Assembly: GCA_035688265.1 (NCBI GenBank)
Contig: DASSNE010000037.1
Span: 1 to 51,407, forward strand
Origin: DASSBR01 sp035688265
GTDB taxonomy: Bacteria; Pseudomonadota; Gammaproteobacteria; Natronospirales; DASSBR01
Direction of reading: 5' to 3'
DNA: 51,407 bases
Part shown: positions 1 through 6,879 of the stretch, piece after piece
Layout of the letters: each line of letters opens with the position of its first letter
Position numbering within the stretch: position 1 is the stretch's first letter
Position numbers and translations under genes: made by a program
The notes under the pieces: model-generated
What the model was told of the DNA's origin: nothing
Databases searched by the model: none
The model's input: only the letters and a program-made list of their open reading frames with translations

Positions 1-80
1 TGCTCCTCCAGCCGCAATCTTCGACCGGCAGCGTAGCTCTCGAACTCCTCGCGCAACAGTTCAGTCACCGTGATTCGCAA
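1..80 (-). CDS. Partial hypothetical protein, 5' end only
   Basis: On the minus strand a frame stays open from a possible TTG start at 80-78 to the window edge, reading LRITVTELLREEF and then a short Arg/Glu-rich stretch. A GAGGAAG purine run lies about 10 bases upstream of the TTG and could be a ribosome binding site. Only 26 codons are visible and I recognise no family. A plus-strand frame is also open across this stretch (positions 3-290) but its translation is low in complexity. The gene call rests only on openness and a weak start context. Confidence 0.25.
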   Translation of the reverse strand, partial: MRITVTELLREEFESYAAGRRLRLEE

Positions 81-396
81 CGGTCTAATTCTTCCTCTGC
101 GCGCGAAGCGCGCTATGTGCAACGCCAATTCGACCCCCTAAACAGGGGCATAACACTCGGGAGCTTGGTGCATAACACCAGCCAAATCCGTCTGATCCCC
201 AGTATTTACCGCATCTGTGCTTGTGGAAGCCGATTTATGCACCCGAAATTTCCCTCGAAAAGCCCCACCGGCGAAGCGATGGGCTGACTCGCGGTCGAAC
301 CGTCCAAACGATACCGCGTTTTTCACAATAAACGCCACCCCTGCCAGATCGCTTTCGCGCTACAATACCGCCCGAAATCCACTGGAGGAGGGGGCC
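81..396. other. Intergenic region before the DUF4389 gene
   Basis: I see no convincing gene in these 316 bases. A small hairpin (CCCCT-aaac-AGGGG) lies at 135-148. A TACAAT hexamer at 361-366, about 30 bases before the next start codon, could be a -10 element for the DUF4389 gene, but there is no clear -35 at the right distance. Short open frames here look like chance. Confidence 0.5.
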
Positions 397-729
397 ATGT
401 CGGACGAACCCCGGAAGATTGAAGAGCATTTGCAGTCGAAAAGCACTTGGCTGCGGCTGTTTAATATGGTGATTCTGGCGATCTGCTTCGGGATTGCCGA
501 GACGGTCGCGATTGCCGTGGTGCTGTTTCAGTTCTTTACCGTGTTGTTTACCGGCGAGCGGAACACAAATGTGGTCCGGCTTGGGAGCAGTTTGAGCCAG
601 TATCTGTATCAGATTGCGCGGTATATGACTTACAACTCCGAGGAGCGGCCGTTTCCGTTTGGGCGGTGGCCTGAGCCGGAGGTGGTTGTGGTGGACAGCG
701 GCGTCGATGTTGACGCTGAGGCTCGGTAA
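397..729 (+). CDS. DUF4389 domain-containing membrane protein
   Basis: A 110-residue protein. The frame is open further upstream, but the ATG at 397 is preceded by a strong GGAGGAGGGGG ribosome binding site, and family similarity begins there. After a charged N-terminus (MSDEPRKIEEHL) comes one long hydrophobic segment at about residues 20-50, including ILAICFGIAETVAIAVVLFQ, then the family-like stretch around LYQIARYMTYNSEERPFPF. The C-terminus is acidic. DUF4389 proteins are small inner-membrane proteins of unknown function, frequent in Gammaproteobacteria. No operon partner is evident; the next gene lies on the other strand. Family assignment is from memory of its conserved pattern. Confidence 0.8.
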   Translation: MSDEPRKIEEHLQSKSTWLRLFNMVILAICFGIAETVAIAVVLFQFFTVLFTGERNTNVVRLGSSLSQYLYQIARYMTYNSEERPFPFGRWPEPEVVVVDSGVDVDAEAR

Positions 730-741
730 AGGTTTTAAGAG

Positions 742-810
742 CCCTTCGACAGGCTCAGGGCGAACGGGATTTTAGGTCGTCCTGAGCTTGAGGAAATGCC
801 CATTGAAGGG
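742..810. repeat. Imperfect inverted repeat, CCTTCGACAGGCTCAGGGC type
   Basis: The arm at 742-767 (CCCTTCGACAGGCTCAGGGC...) is imperfectly complementary to 778-810 (GTCCTGAGCTTGAGG...GAAGGG). This interspersed palindrome type is common in high-GC proteobacterial genomes. It lies between the convergent DUF4389 and Smr genes and could form an RNA hairpin, but it has no T-tract, so I do not call a terminator. Confidence 0.6.
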
Positions 811-824
811 GCCGAGTTGCCGAA

Positions 825-866
825 CCCTCACCCCCGGCCCCTCTCCCGAAGGGAGAGGGGAGTGAG
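825..866. repeat. Copy 1 of the CTCTCCC-GAA-GGGAGAG palindrome family
   Basis: The sequence runs CCCTCACCCCCGGCCC and then the palindrome CTCTCCC-gaa-GGGAGAG. The same family recurs at 10947-10978, 12800-12832, 12883-12918 (inverted) and 34468-34500. All copies lie between genes, which suggests an interspersed repeat that may also act as an mRNA-end hairpin. Confidence 0.75.
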
Positions 867-875
867 AGCAATAGG

Positions 876-1418
876 CTAGGGGCGGCGTAATAGGACGTAG
901 ACTGCGCCGGTGCCGCCGTCGTGGGGGCGGGCGGAGCAGAAGGCGGCTACGTCGGCGCGCTGGCTTAGCCAGCCGGCTACTTGTTGCTTGAGGATCGGGC
1001 CGCGGTTGCCGGAGCGCAGGCCTTTGCCGTGGATGATGCGGGCGCAGCGGACTTCGAACTCGGCACATTCGGCCAGGAATTCGCTCACTACGGCGCGCGC
1101 GGCGGCGACTGTCAGGCCGTGCAGGTCGCATTCGGCGCCCACTTCGATCTGGCCGCGGCGCAATCGCTTCAGTACCCGCTGATCGACTCCCGGCTGCGCG
1201 TAGAATAGGGCGTCGCCGTGGCCCACTTCGCTCGGGTCGATATAATCGCCGAGGCTGTCTTCCAGCACCTGGATTTCGTCCGCGCGGCGGAATCGCGCGC
1301 GCGGCGTGGGCCGCTTGCGCTCGAGCACGGCCGTATCGACCTCGATGCGGCGAATATTGCCGACGTGCTCGCGGAACAGGGCCGCGTCTTCGGCGGATAT
1401 GGTCCAGCGCTTGGCCAT
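876..1418 (-). CDS. Smr-domain (MutS2 C-terminal type) protein
   Basis: A 180-residue protein with a C-terminal Smr domain at about residues 95-178. The hallmark strings are present: LHGLTVAAAR (the DLHG box), IIHGKGLRS (the HGKG box) and the closing HDGGTGAVYVLLR. The N-terminal half is charged and probably serves as a linker. Standalone Smr proteins such as E. coli SmrA and SmrB are nucleases; SmrB cleaves mRNA at collided ribosomes. Which of these this one matches cannot be settled by eye. It is divergent from surE with 37 bases between the start codons. Confidence 0.88.
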   Translation of the reverse strand: MAKRWTISAEDAALFREHVGNIRRIEVDTAVLERKRPTPRARFRRADEIQVLEDSLGDYIDPSEVGHGDALFYAQPGVDQRVLKRLRRGQIEVGAECDLHGLTVAAARAVVSEFLAECAEFEVRCARIIHGKGLRSGNRGPILKQQVAGWLSQRADVAAFCSARPHDGGTGAVYVLLRRP

Positions 1419-1439
1419 GAGTACAGTTTACCGAAATTT

Positions 1440-1445
1440 ATTATA
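1440..1445 (-). promoter_or_regulatory. Possible -10 box in the smr/surE divergent gap
   Basis: The 37-base gap between the two divergent starts is AT-rich, unlike its surroundings. Read on the minus strand, 1440-1445 is TATAAT, about 22 bases before the Smr start codon. No good -35 hexamer sits 16-18 bases further upstream, so this is only a candidate. On the plus strand, TATAGT at 1442-1447 is too close to the surE ATG for a normal leader. Confidence 0.3.
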
Positions 1446-1455
1446 GTAATTCGCC

Positions 1456-2241
1456 ATGAGAATCCTGCTGAGTAACGATGATGGCTGCGAGGCCGAGGGG
1501 CTGCTGTGCCTGCGGGACGCGCTGACGCCGCTGGGCGAGGTCACGGTCGTCGCGCCGGATCGCAACCGCAGCGGGGCGAGCAATTCGCTGACGCTGGAGT
1601 CGCCGATCCGGGCGCATCGCCATGATAACGGCGTCTATTGCGTCGACGGCACGCCGACCGATTGCGTGCACCTGGCGATTACCGGCCTGCTGGATGAGGA
1701 GCCGGATATCGTCGTCTCCGGCATCAATTCCGGTCCGAACCTCGGCGATGACGTGCTGTATTCCGGCACGGTTGCGGCGGCGATGGAGGGGCGCTTTCTC
1801 GGCCTGCCGGCGATCGCGGTGTCGATGGTGGGCGATCATCCCGAGCACTACGCCACGGCAGGGAGCGTCGTGCGCCGGCTGGTGACGATGCTCGCACGCG
1901 GCAATCTGTCGCCTGATACAATCCTGAACGTGAACGTGCCGGACGTGCCGGAAGCGGCGCTGGCCGGCATCGTCGCGACGCGCCTCGGTCACCGGCATCG
2001 CGCCGAGCCGATCGTGCGCGCCGAGGATCCACGCGGCCGGCCGATTTACTGGGTCGGCCAGGTTGGCCAGGCGGAAGACGGCGGGCCCGGCACGGACTTT
2101 GCCGCGGTGCGCGCCGGTTACGTGTCGATCACGCCGCTCAAGGTCGATCTGACGCGGTACGATCTGCTGGGCGAGCTTCGCGATTGGCTGGAGAATGAGC
2201 CATCGCAAGACGACCCAGCGGTAATAATGGGGAGCGGATGA
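1456..2241 (+). CDS. surE: 5'/3'-nucleotidase SurE
   Basis: This 261-residue protein has typical SurE length. It starts with the metal-binding signature MRILLSNDDGCEAEGL, where the paired Asp residues bind the divalent cation, followed by APDRNRSGASNSLT and the VSGINSGPNLGDDVLYSGTV block. SurE is a cytoplasmic phosphatase that removes phosphate from nucleoside monophosphates and is tied to stationary-phase survival. It is the first gene of surE-pcm-nlpD-rpoS, and its stop overlaps the pcm start (ATGA). Confidence 0.96.
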   Translation: MRILLSNDDGCEAEGLLCLRDALTPLGEVTVVAPDRNRSGASNSLTLESPIRAHRHDNGVYCVDGTPTDCVHLAITGLLDEEPDIVVSGINSGPNLGDDVLYSGTVAAAMEGRFLGLPAIAVSMVGDHPEHYATAGSVVRRLVTMLARGNLSPDTILNVNVPDVPEAALAGIVATRLGHRHRAEPIVRAEDPRGRPIYWVGQVGQAEDGGPGTDFAAVRAGYVSITPLKVDLTRYDLLGELRDWLENEPSQDDPAVIMGSG

Positions 2242-2894
2242 TAGCTGAAAGTGGCATAGGCATGACGTCGGCGCGCACGCGCGAACGGCTGATCGAGCGG
2301 TTGCGCGCGAAGGGCATCGACAGCGTGCCGGTGCTGAACGCGATTCGCGAGACGCCGCGGCATCTGTTTGTCGACGAGGCGCTCGCAAGCCGCGCCTACG
2401 AAGATACCGCGCTGCCGATCGGTCACGGCCAGACGATTTCCCAACCGTTCGTTGTCGCGGCGATGACCAGCGCGATTCTGGCCGCCGGCGTGCCGGACAA
2501 GGTGCTCGAAGTCGGCACCGGTTCCGGCTACCAGACGGCGGTGCTGTCCCGCCTCGTGCCGGCCGTGTTCACGGTCGAGCGCATTCAGCCGCTGATCGAC
2601 CGCGCGCGCCGCCTGCTGCGCCAGATCGACGTGCGCAACGTCAAGTTCAAGTACGCCGACGGCAGTTGGGGCTGGCCGGAGCAGGGGCCGTACGATGCGA
2701 TACTGGTCACCGCTGCGCCCGAGGAGGTGCCGGCCGCGTTGCTGGAGCAGTTGGCGCCGGGCGGGCGGATGGTGATCCCGGTCGGCGGCCGAGGTCTGCA
2801 GGAGCTGGTGCGCATCACGCGGCGCGACGTTCACTACGAGCAGGAGACGCTCGACAAGGTCAGCTTCGTGCCGTTGCTGGGCGGCAAACAGTGA
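2238..2894 (+). CDS. pcm: Protein-L-isoaspartate O-methyltransferase
   Basis: This 218-residue enzyme transfers a methyl group from S-adenosylmethionine to abnormal isoaspartyl residues, starting repair of aged proteins. The SAM-binding motif I is EVGTGSGYQTAVLSRL, and the substrate-side ISQPFVVAAMT stretch is present. The ATG at 2238 overlaps the surE stop and has GGGGAG just upstream. A second in-frame ATG at 2262 (MTSARTRERL) matches the usual Pcm N-terminus better and may be the true start. It is followed after 4 bases by nlpD. Confidence 0.95.
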   Translation: MIAESGIGMTSARTRERLIERLRAKGIDSVPVLNAIRETPRHLFVDEALASRAYEDTALPIGHGQTISQPFVVAAMTSAILAAGVPDKVLEVGTGSGYQTAVLSRLVPAVFTVERIQPLIDRARRLLRQIDVRNVKFKYADGSWGWPEQGPYDAILVTAAPEEVPAALLEQLAPGGRMVIPVGGRGLQELVRITRRDVHYEQETLDKVSFVPLLGGKQ

Positions 2895-2898
2895 GAGG

Positions 2899-3657
2899 AT
2901 GATTAAAGGCGGGGCTGGAAAACTTGTCCGCGCGGCTCTCGTCCTGTCGCTCTGCGTTGCGCTCGCCGGCTGCATTAACGCGCTGCGCTGGCGCAATTAC
3001 GATTACGTCGTGCAGCCGGGCGACACGCTCTATTCGGTCGCGTGGCATTTCGATGTCAACTACCGAGATCTCGCGCAGTGGAATCACATTCCGCCGCCGT
3101 ACACGATTCATCCGGGCGAGCGCCTCGTGCTGAGCCGGGCGCATGCGCGCTACGCGACGCCCGCGCCGGAAACCGTTCCGCCATCTTCCGGCACGGTCGC
3201 GCGCAACAAGCCGTCGCCCTCGACCGGCAAGCCGGAAACGTCGCCCGCGACGCGCGTCACCGCCGCCGATACCGAGCGGCGAATCTCGACCTGGCGCTGG
3301 CCGGCGGCCGGCAGCGTCGTCGATGAATTCGATCCGAACAAGGTCAACGGCAAGGGCATCGACATCGCCGGCAAGCTCGGCGAGCCGGTGCGCGCGACGG
3401 CGGCCGGGCGCGTGGTGTACAGTGGCAATGGACTTGCCGGTTATGGTGAGCTTATTATCATCAAGCATAATAACCATTACTTGAGCGCCTACGCGCATAA
3501 CCGGCAGCGGCTGGTGCAGGAAGGCGACGAAGTCAAGGCTGGACAGACGATCGCAACGATGGGGCGGGGCAACGATGGCAAAGCGCTGTTGCACTTTGAA
3601 ATTCGCGATGACGGCAAGCCGGTCGATCCGATGCGTTACCTGCCGTCGCGACACTGA
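2899..3657 (+). CDS. nlpD: Lipoprotein NlpD, LysM plus degenerate M23 domain
   Basis: A 252-residue outer-membrane-type lipoprotein. The signal peptide ends in the lipobox LAGC with Cys25 as the lipidated residue. A LysM domain (YVVQPGDTLYSVAWHF) spans about residues 36-80, then a Pro/Ala-rich linker, then a LytM/M23 domain at about residues 150-250. The zinc ligands of active M23 enzymes are missing: the HxxxD site reads GKGIDIA and the HxH site reads LLHFE. This is the known NlpD pattern, a non-enzymatic activator of the amidase AmiC during daughter-cell separation. It sits directly upstream of rpoS, whose main promoter in other species lies inside nlpD. Confidence 0.93.
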   Translation: MIKGGAGKLVRAALVLSLCVALAGCINALRWRNYDYVVQPGDTLYSVAWHFDVNYRDLAQWNHIPPPYTIHPGERLVLSRAHARYATPAPETVPPSSGTVARNKPSPSTGKPETSPATRVTAADTERRISTWRWPAAGSVVDEFDPNKVNGKGIDIAGKLGEPVRATAAGRVVYSGNGLAGYGELIIIKHNNHYLSAYAHNRQRLVQEGDEVKAGQTIATMGRGNDGKALLHFEIRDDGKPVDPMRYLPSRH

Positions 3658-3670
3658 CTGACACGGCGCG

Positions 3671-4540
3671 ATGGTCGGCGATCGCGCACCGCGGGGCAAC
3701 GGCGAAGACACGCCGGACGTGACCCGCATGTACCTCGGCGAAATCGGCTTTTCGCCGCTGCTCACCGCTGAAGAAGAATCCGAATGCGCGCGCCGTGCCC
3801 GCGCCGGCGACGCCGACGCGCGCCAGCGGATGATCGAGTGCAACCTGCGCCTCGTGGTCAACATCGCGCGGCGCTACGTCAATCGCGGCCTGCCGCTGCT
3901 CGACCTGATCGAGGAGGGCAACATCGGTCTGATTCACGCGGTCGAGAAATTCGACCCCGACCGCGGCTTCCGCTTTTCGACTTACTCGACATTCTGGATC
4001 AAGCAGAGCGTGGAGCGCGCGCTGATGAACCAGGCGCGCACCGTGCGGCTGCCGGTGCATGTGATTCGCGAGGTCAGCCGCTGCACGCGCGCCGCGCGCG
4101 AGCTGGCGCAGCGCCTGGAGCGCGAGGCGCGGCCGGAGGAGATCGCGGCCAAGATCGACAAGCCGATCGCCGATGTTGAGCACCTGCTGTGCTTGTGCGG
4201 ACAGGTGCTGTCGGTCGATCGCGCGATGGATGCGGACGACGAGCGCCCGCTGCTGGATGCGATGCCGGACGACGGTGCGTCCGACCCGTCGCGGCAGCTC
4301 GAAGGCGACGATCTGCGCGAGGCGATCGGCAAGTGGCTCGCGCGGCTGTCGGAGCGACAGCGCGCCGTGGTCGAGCTGCGCTTCGGGCTCGACGGGCTGG
4401 GCGTGCGCACGCTCGAGCAGGTCGGGCGCGAGATCGGCGTGACGCGCGAGCGGGCGCGCCAGATTCAGACACAGGCGCTGGCGCGGCTGCGGCGGCTGTT
4501 CGAGGAGGACGGGCTGTCGGTCGAGTCAGTATTCGACTGA
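3671..4540 (+). CDS. rpoS: RNA polymerase sigma factor RpoS
   Basis: A group 2 sigma-70 factor of 289 residues for stationary phase and general stress. Region 1.2 has the RpoS-like TRMYLGEIGFSPLLTAEEE. Region 2 has NLRLVVNIARRYVNRG, LLDLIEEGNIGLIHAVEKFD and FSTYSTFWIKQ. Region 3 begins with RTVRLPVHVIREV, and region 4 ends with the helix-turn-helix TLEQVGREIGVTRERARQIQ. It is shorter than the E. coli protein (about 330 residues), mainly at the N-terminus. Position after nlpD supports RpoS over other group 2 factors. It ends directly against the convergent Mth938 gene. Confidence 0.95.
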   Translation: MVGDRAPRGNGEDTPDVTRMYLGEIGFSPLLTAEEESECARRARAGDADARQRMIECNLRLVVNIARRYVNRGLPLLDLIEEGNIGLIHAVEKFDPDRGFRFSTYSTFWIKQSVERALMNQARTVRLPVHVIREVSRCTRAARELAQRLEREARPEEIAAKIDKPIADVEHLLCLCGQVLSVDRAMDADDERPLLDAMPDDGASDPSRQLEGDDLREAIGKWLARLSERQRAVVELRFGLDGLGVRTLEQVGREIGVTRERARQIQTQALARLRRLFEEDGLSVESVFD

Positions 4541-4921
4541 CTAGTCTTCGATCATCAACAACGCCGCGACCACATTCCGCCCCTCGTTCGTCAGAATATT
4601 GAACGTCCGGCAGGCGGCCGCGGTTTTCATGATTTCAACCCCGACGCCGGCGCGATACAGCGGCGCCATGATTTCCGGCGCCGGAAACCGCTGCGCCTTG
4701 CCAGTTCCGATCAGCACCAAATCCGGCTTGCGCGCGAGCAGCGCGTCCCAATGCTCGGCCGTCAGGTCGGCGAACGATTGCGGCGGCCAATCGGCGTCCA
4801 GCTCGGTCGGGGTCAGGATCAGGCTGGTTCTGAACTCGTCATCGTTGACGAGGATGTAACCGGCATCGTAACGGCGGATGACTTTGGCGTCCGCGGACGG
4901 GAGGGCTTGTTCGATTTTCAT
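4541..4921 (-). CDS. Mth938/DUF498 domain protein
   Basis: A 126-residue small domain protein. Typical elements are the YDAGYILVNDDEFRTSLILTP segment, PDLVLIGTGKAQRFP, and the terminal TAAACRTFNILTNEGRNVVAALL. The family (DUF498, Mth938-like) includes the mitochondrial complex I assembly factor NDUFAF3; its bacterial role is not established. Its stop abuts the rpoS stop. Its start lies only 15 bases from the apparent recJ start, so the two divergent genes must share an extremely short regulatory gap. Confidence 0.85.
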   Translation of the reverse strand: MKIEQALPSADAKVIRRYDAGYILVNDDEFRTSLILTPTELDADWPPQSFADLTAEHWDALLARKPDLVLIGTGKAQRFPAPEIMAPLYRAGVGVEIMKTAAACRTFNILTNEGRNVVAALLMIED

Positions 4922-4936
4922 GCTGATTCAGGGATA

Positions 4937-6703
4937 ATGCGTTCGCTCATGGCTGTGCCCATCTTAACGCCCCGCATCCAACGTCGCACGGCCGGCGCCG
5001 CCGAAGGTCTCGGCGACGGCATTCCTCCTCTGCTGAAACGGCTTTATGCCGCTCGCGGCGTCGAAACCGCGGCGGCCGTCGATTACCGCCTCGCCCGGCT
5101 CGCGCCGCATTCGAGTCTCGGCGGCATCGACAAGGCCGCCGATCTGCTTGCCGATACGATTGAAGCGCAGCGCCCGATCCTGATCGTCGGGGACTTCGAC
5201 ACCGACGGCGCGACCAGCTCGGCGCTCGCGGTGCGCGCGCTGCGGGCGCTGGGCGCGGCGGAGGTCGGCTATCTCGTTCCCAATCGCTTCGAATACGGCT
5301 ATGGCCTGACGCCGGAAATCGCCGCGCTGGCGATCGCGCGCAAGCCGGCGCTGGTCGTGACGGTTGATAACGGCATCGCCAACCACGCCGGCGTCGCGGC
5401 GCTCCGCGAGCGCGGCATCAGTGTGCTCGTGACCGATCACCACTTGCCCGGCGAGACGCTGCCGGACGCGGACGTCATCGTCAATCCGAACGTGCCGGGC
5501 GATGCGTTTCCGAGCAAGGCGCTGGCGGGCGTCGGCGTGATGTTCTACGTGCTGATCGCGCTGCGCGGGCGGCTGCGTGAACGCGGCTGGTTCGCGCGGC
5601 GCGACATGGCGGAGCCGGCGCTTGCGGACTGGCTCGATCTGGTCGCGCTGGGGACGGTCGCCGACATGGTGCCCCTCGACGACAACAACCGCATCCTGGT
5701 CGAGCAGGGCCTTCGGCGCATGCGCGCCGGGCGCTGTGCGGCGGGGATTGCGGCGCTGGCGCAGGTCGGCGGGCGCGAACTCGCGCGGCTGACGCCGGCC
5801 GATCTGGGATTCGCCATCGCGCCACGGCTGAATGCGGCGGGGCGCCTCGACGACATGTCCGTCGGCATCGAATGCCTGCTGACCAATGATGCCGACCGCG
5901 CGCTGGCGCTCGCCGCGCAGCTCGACGCGCTCAACCGCGAACGCCGCGAGATCGAAGCCGGCATGCGCGCCGAGGCGCTGGCGCTGACCGAGCCGCTGCT
6001 GGCGGGCGTGGACGGCATCGGCGCGCTGGGCCTGTGCCTGTTCGAGGAAAGCTGGCACCAGGGCGTGATCGGCCTGGTCGCCGGGCGGGTCAAGGATCAC
6101 GCGCACCGCCCGGTGGTCGCGTTCGCGCGTGCCGACGAGGCGACGCTCAAGGGCTCTGCGCGGTCGGTGCCGGGGCTCAATATCCGCGACGTGCTGGCGG
6201 CGGTTGACGCGCACCGGCCGGGGCTGCTGCAGAAATTTGGCGGCCACGCGATGGCAGCCGGATTAAGCGTCGCCGCCGCCGATTTCGATGCCTTCGCGGC
6301 AGCGTTCGATGCCGAAGTGCGGCGCGCGCTGGGCGGCGAGGAGCCAGTCAAGCGAGTGCTGACGGACGGCGAGTTGGGGCCGGACGAACTGACGCTGGAA
6401 ACGGCCGAACTGCTGCGATCCGCGGGGCCTTGGGGACAAGGCTTCCCGGAGCCGTTGTTCGACGGCGAATTCGGGATCGCGGCGACGCGCGTCGTCGGCG
6501 AGCGACATTTGCGCCTGCGCGTGCGCATCTCGGAAACCGCGCCGCCGCTAGAGGCGATTGCGTTCAACATCGACGAGAGCGCCGTCGCCGGCTGCGACCG
6601 CATCAGGCTGGTCTATCGGCCGGACGTGAATGTCTGGCGCGGGGAGAGCCGGTTGCAGCTTGTCGTCGAGCATCTTGAGCCGATTCTCGCTAGACGCCCG
6701 TAG
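4937..6703 (+). CDS. recJ: Single-stranded-DNA-specific exonuclease RecJ
   Basis: A 588-residue 5'-3' exonuclease of the DHH superfamily used in recombination and mismatch repair. Manganese-binding motifs are visible: ILIVGDFDTDGATSSAL (motif I), VTVDNGIANHAG (II), VTDHHLPGE (III) and LDLVALGTVADMVPL (IV). The DHHA1 segment has FGGHAMAAGLSV, and a C-terminal OB-like region follows. The frame is open further upstream, but that part lies antisense to the Mth938 gene. I chose ATG 4937, with AGGG just upstream; ATG 4949 is the alternative. The stop codon lies inside the first copy of a 36-bp direct repeat. Confidence 0.94.
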   Translation: MRSLMAVPILTPRIQRRTAGAAEGLGDGIPPLLKRLYAARGVETAAAVDYRLARLAPHSSLGGIDKAADLLADTIEAQRPILIVGDFDTDGATSSALAVRALRALGAAEVGYLVPNRFEYGYGLTPEIAALAIARKPALVVTVDNGIANHAGVAALRERGISVLVTDHHLPGETLPDADVIVNPNVPGDAFPSKALAGVGVMFYVLIALRGRLRERGWFARRDMAEPALADWLDLVALGTVADMVPLDDNNRILVEQGLRRMRAGRCAAGIAALAQVGGRELARLTPADLGFAIAPRLNAAGRLDDMSVGIECLLTNDADRALALAAQLDALNRERREIEAGMRAEALALTEPLLAGVDGIGALGLCLFEESWHQGVIGLVAGRVKDHAHRPVVAFARADEATLKGSARSVPGLNIRDVLAAVDAHRPGLLQKFGGHAMAAGLSVAAADFDAFAAAFDAEVRRALGGEEPVKRVLTDGELGPDELTLETAELLRSAGPWGQGFPEPLFDGEFGIAATRVVGERHLRLRVRISETAPPLEAIAFNIDESAVAGCDRIRLVYRPDVNVWRGESRLQLVVEHLEPILARRP

Positions 6704-6849
6704 GAAAAACCCGTAAGGGTGAGGCCGGATCAAGCCGGAGCACTGCTCCGGCCCGGCCGAACGGCTGCGCCGGATGCGCAGGCTGGTGCCCGCACCATGG
6801 ATGGTTTCTGCCAATTCTCGCTAGACGCCCGTAGGAAAAACCCGTAAGG
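6683..6849. repeat. 36-bp perfect direct repeat spanning the recJ stop
   Basis: Positions 6683-6718 and 6814-6849 are identical over 36 bases (starting ATTCTCGCTAGACGCCC), with start positions 131 bases apart. The first copy encodes the last seven codons and the stop of recJ; the second stands free before the transporter gene. The 95 bases between hold a near-perfect palindrome, GCCGGAGCA-c-TGCTCCGGC (6734-6752), followed by more GC-rich symmetry. The arrangement fits a target duplication around a small insertion, or a tandem duplication of the gene end. No open frame or T-tract was found. Confidence 0.9.
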
Positions 6850-6879
6850 TTTGGCGGTCACAATTTCCGGGTAATTTGT

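Noticed and set aside
1441..2388. 315-codon minus-strand open frame across surE
   Set aside because: It is antisense to the whole of surE, has an Arg/Ala/His-rich translation and no family resemblance; typical of high-GC codon bias.
2899..3657. Active M23 endopeptidase
   Set aside because: Both zinc-ligand motifs are degenerate (GKGID and LLHFE), as in activator-type NlpD.
6683..6849. Possible CRISPR-like repeat-spacer unit
   Set aside because: Only two copies with a 95-base spacer, one inside recJ coding sequence, and no cas gene nearby.
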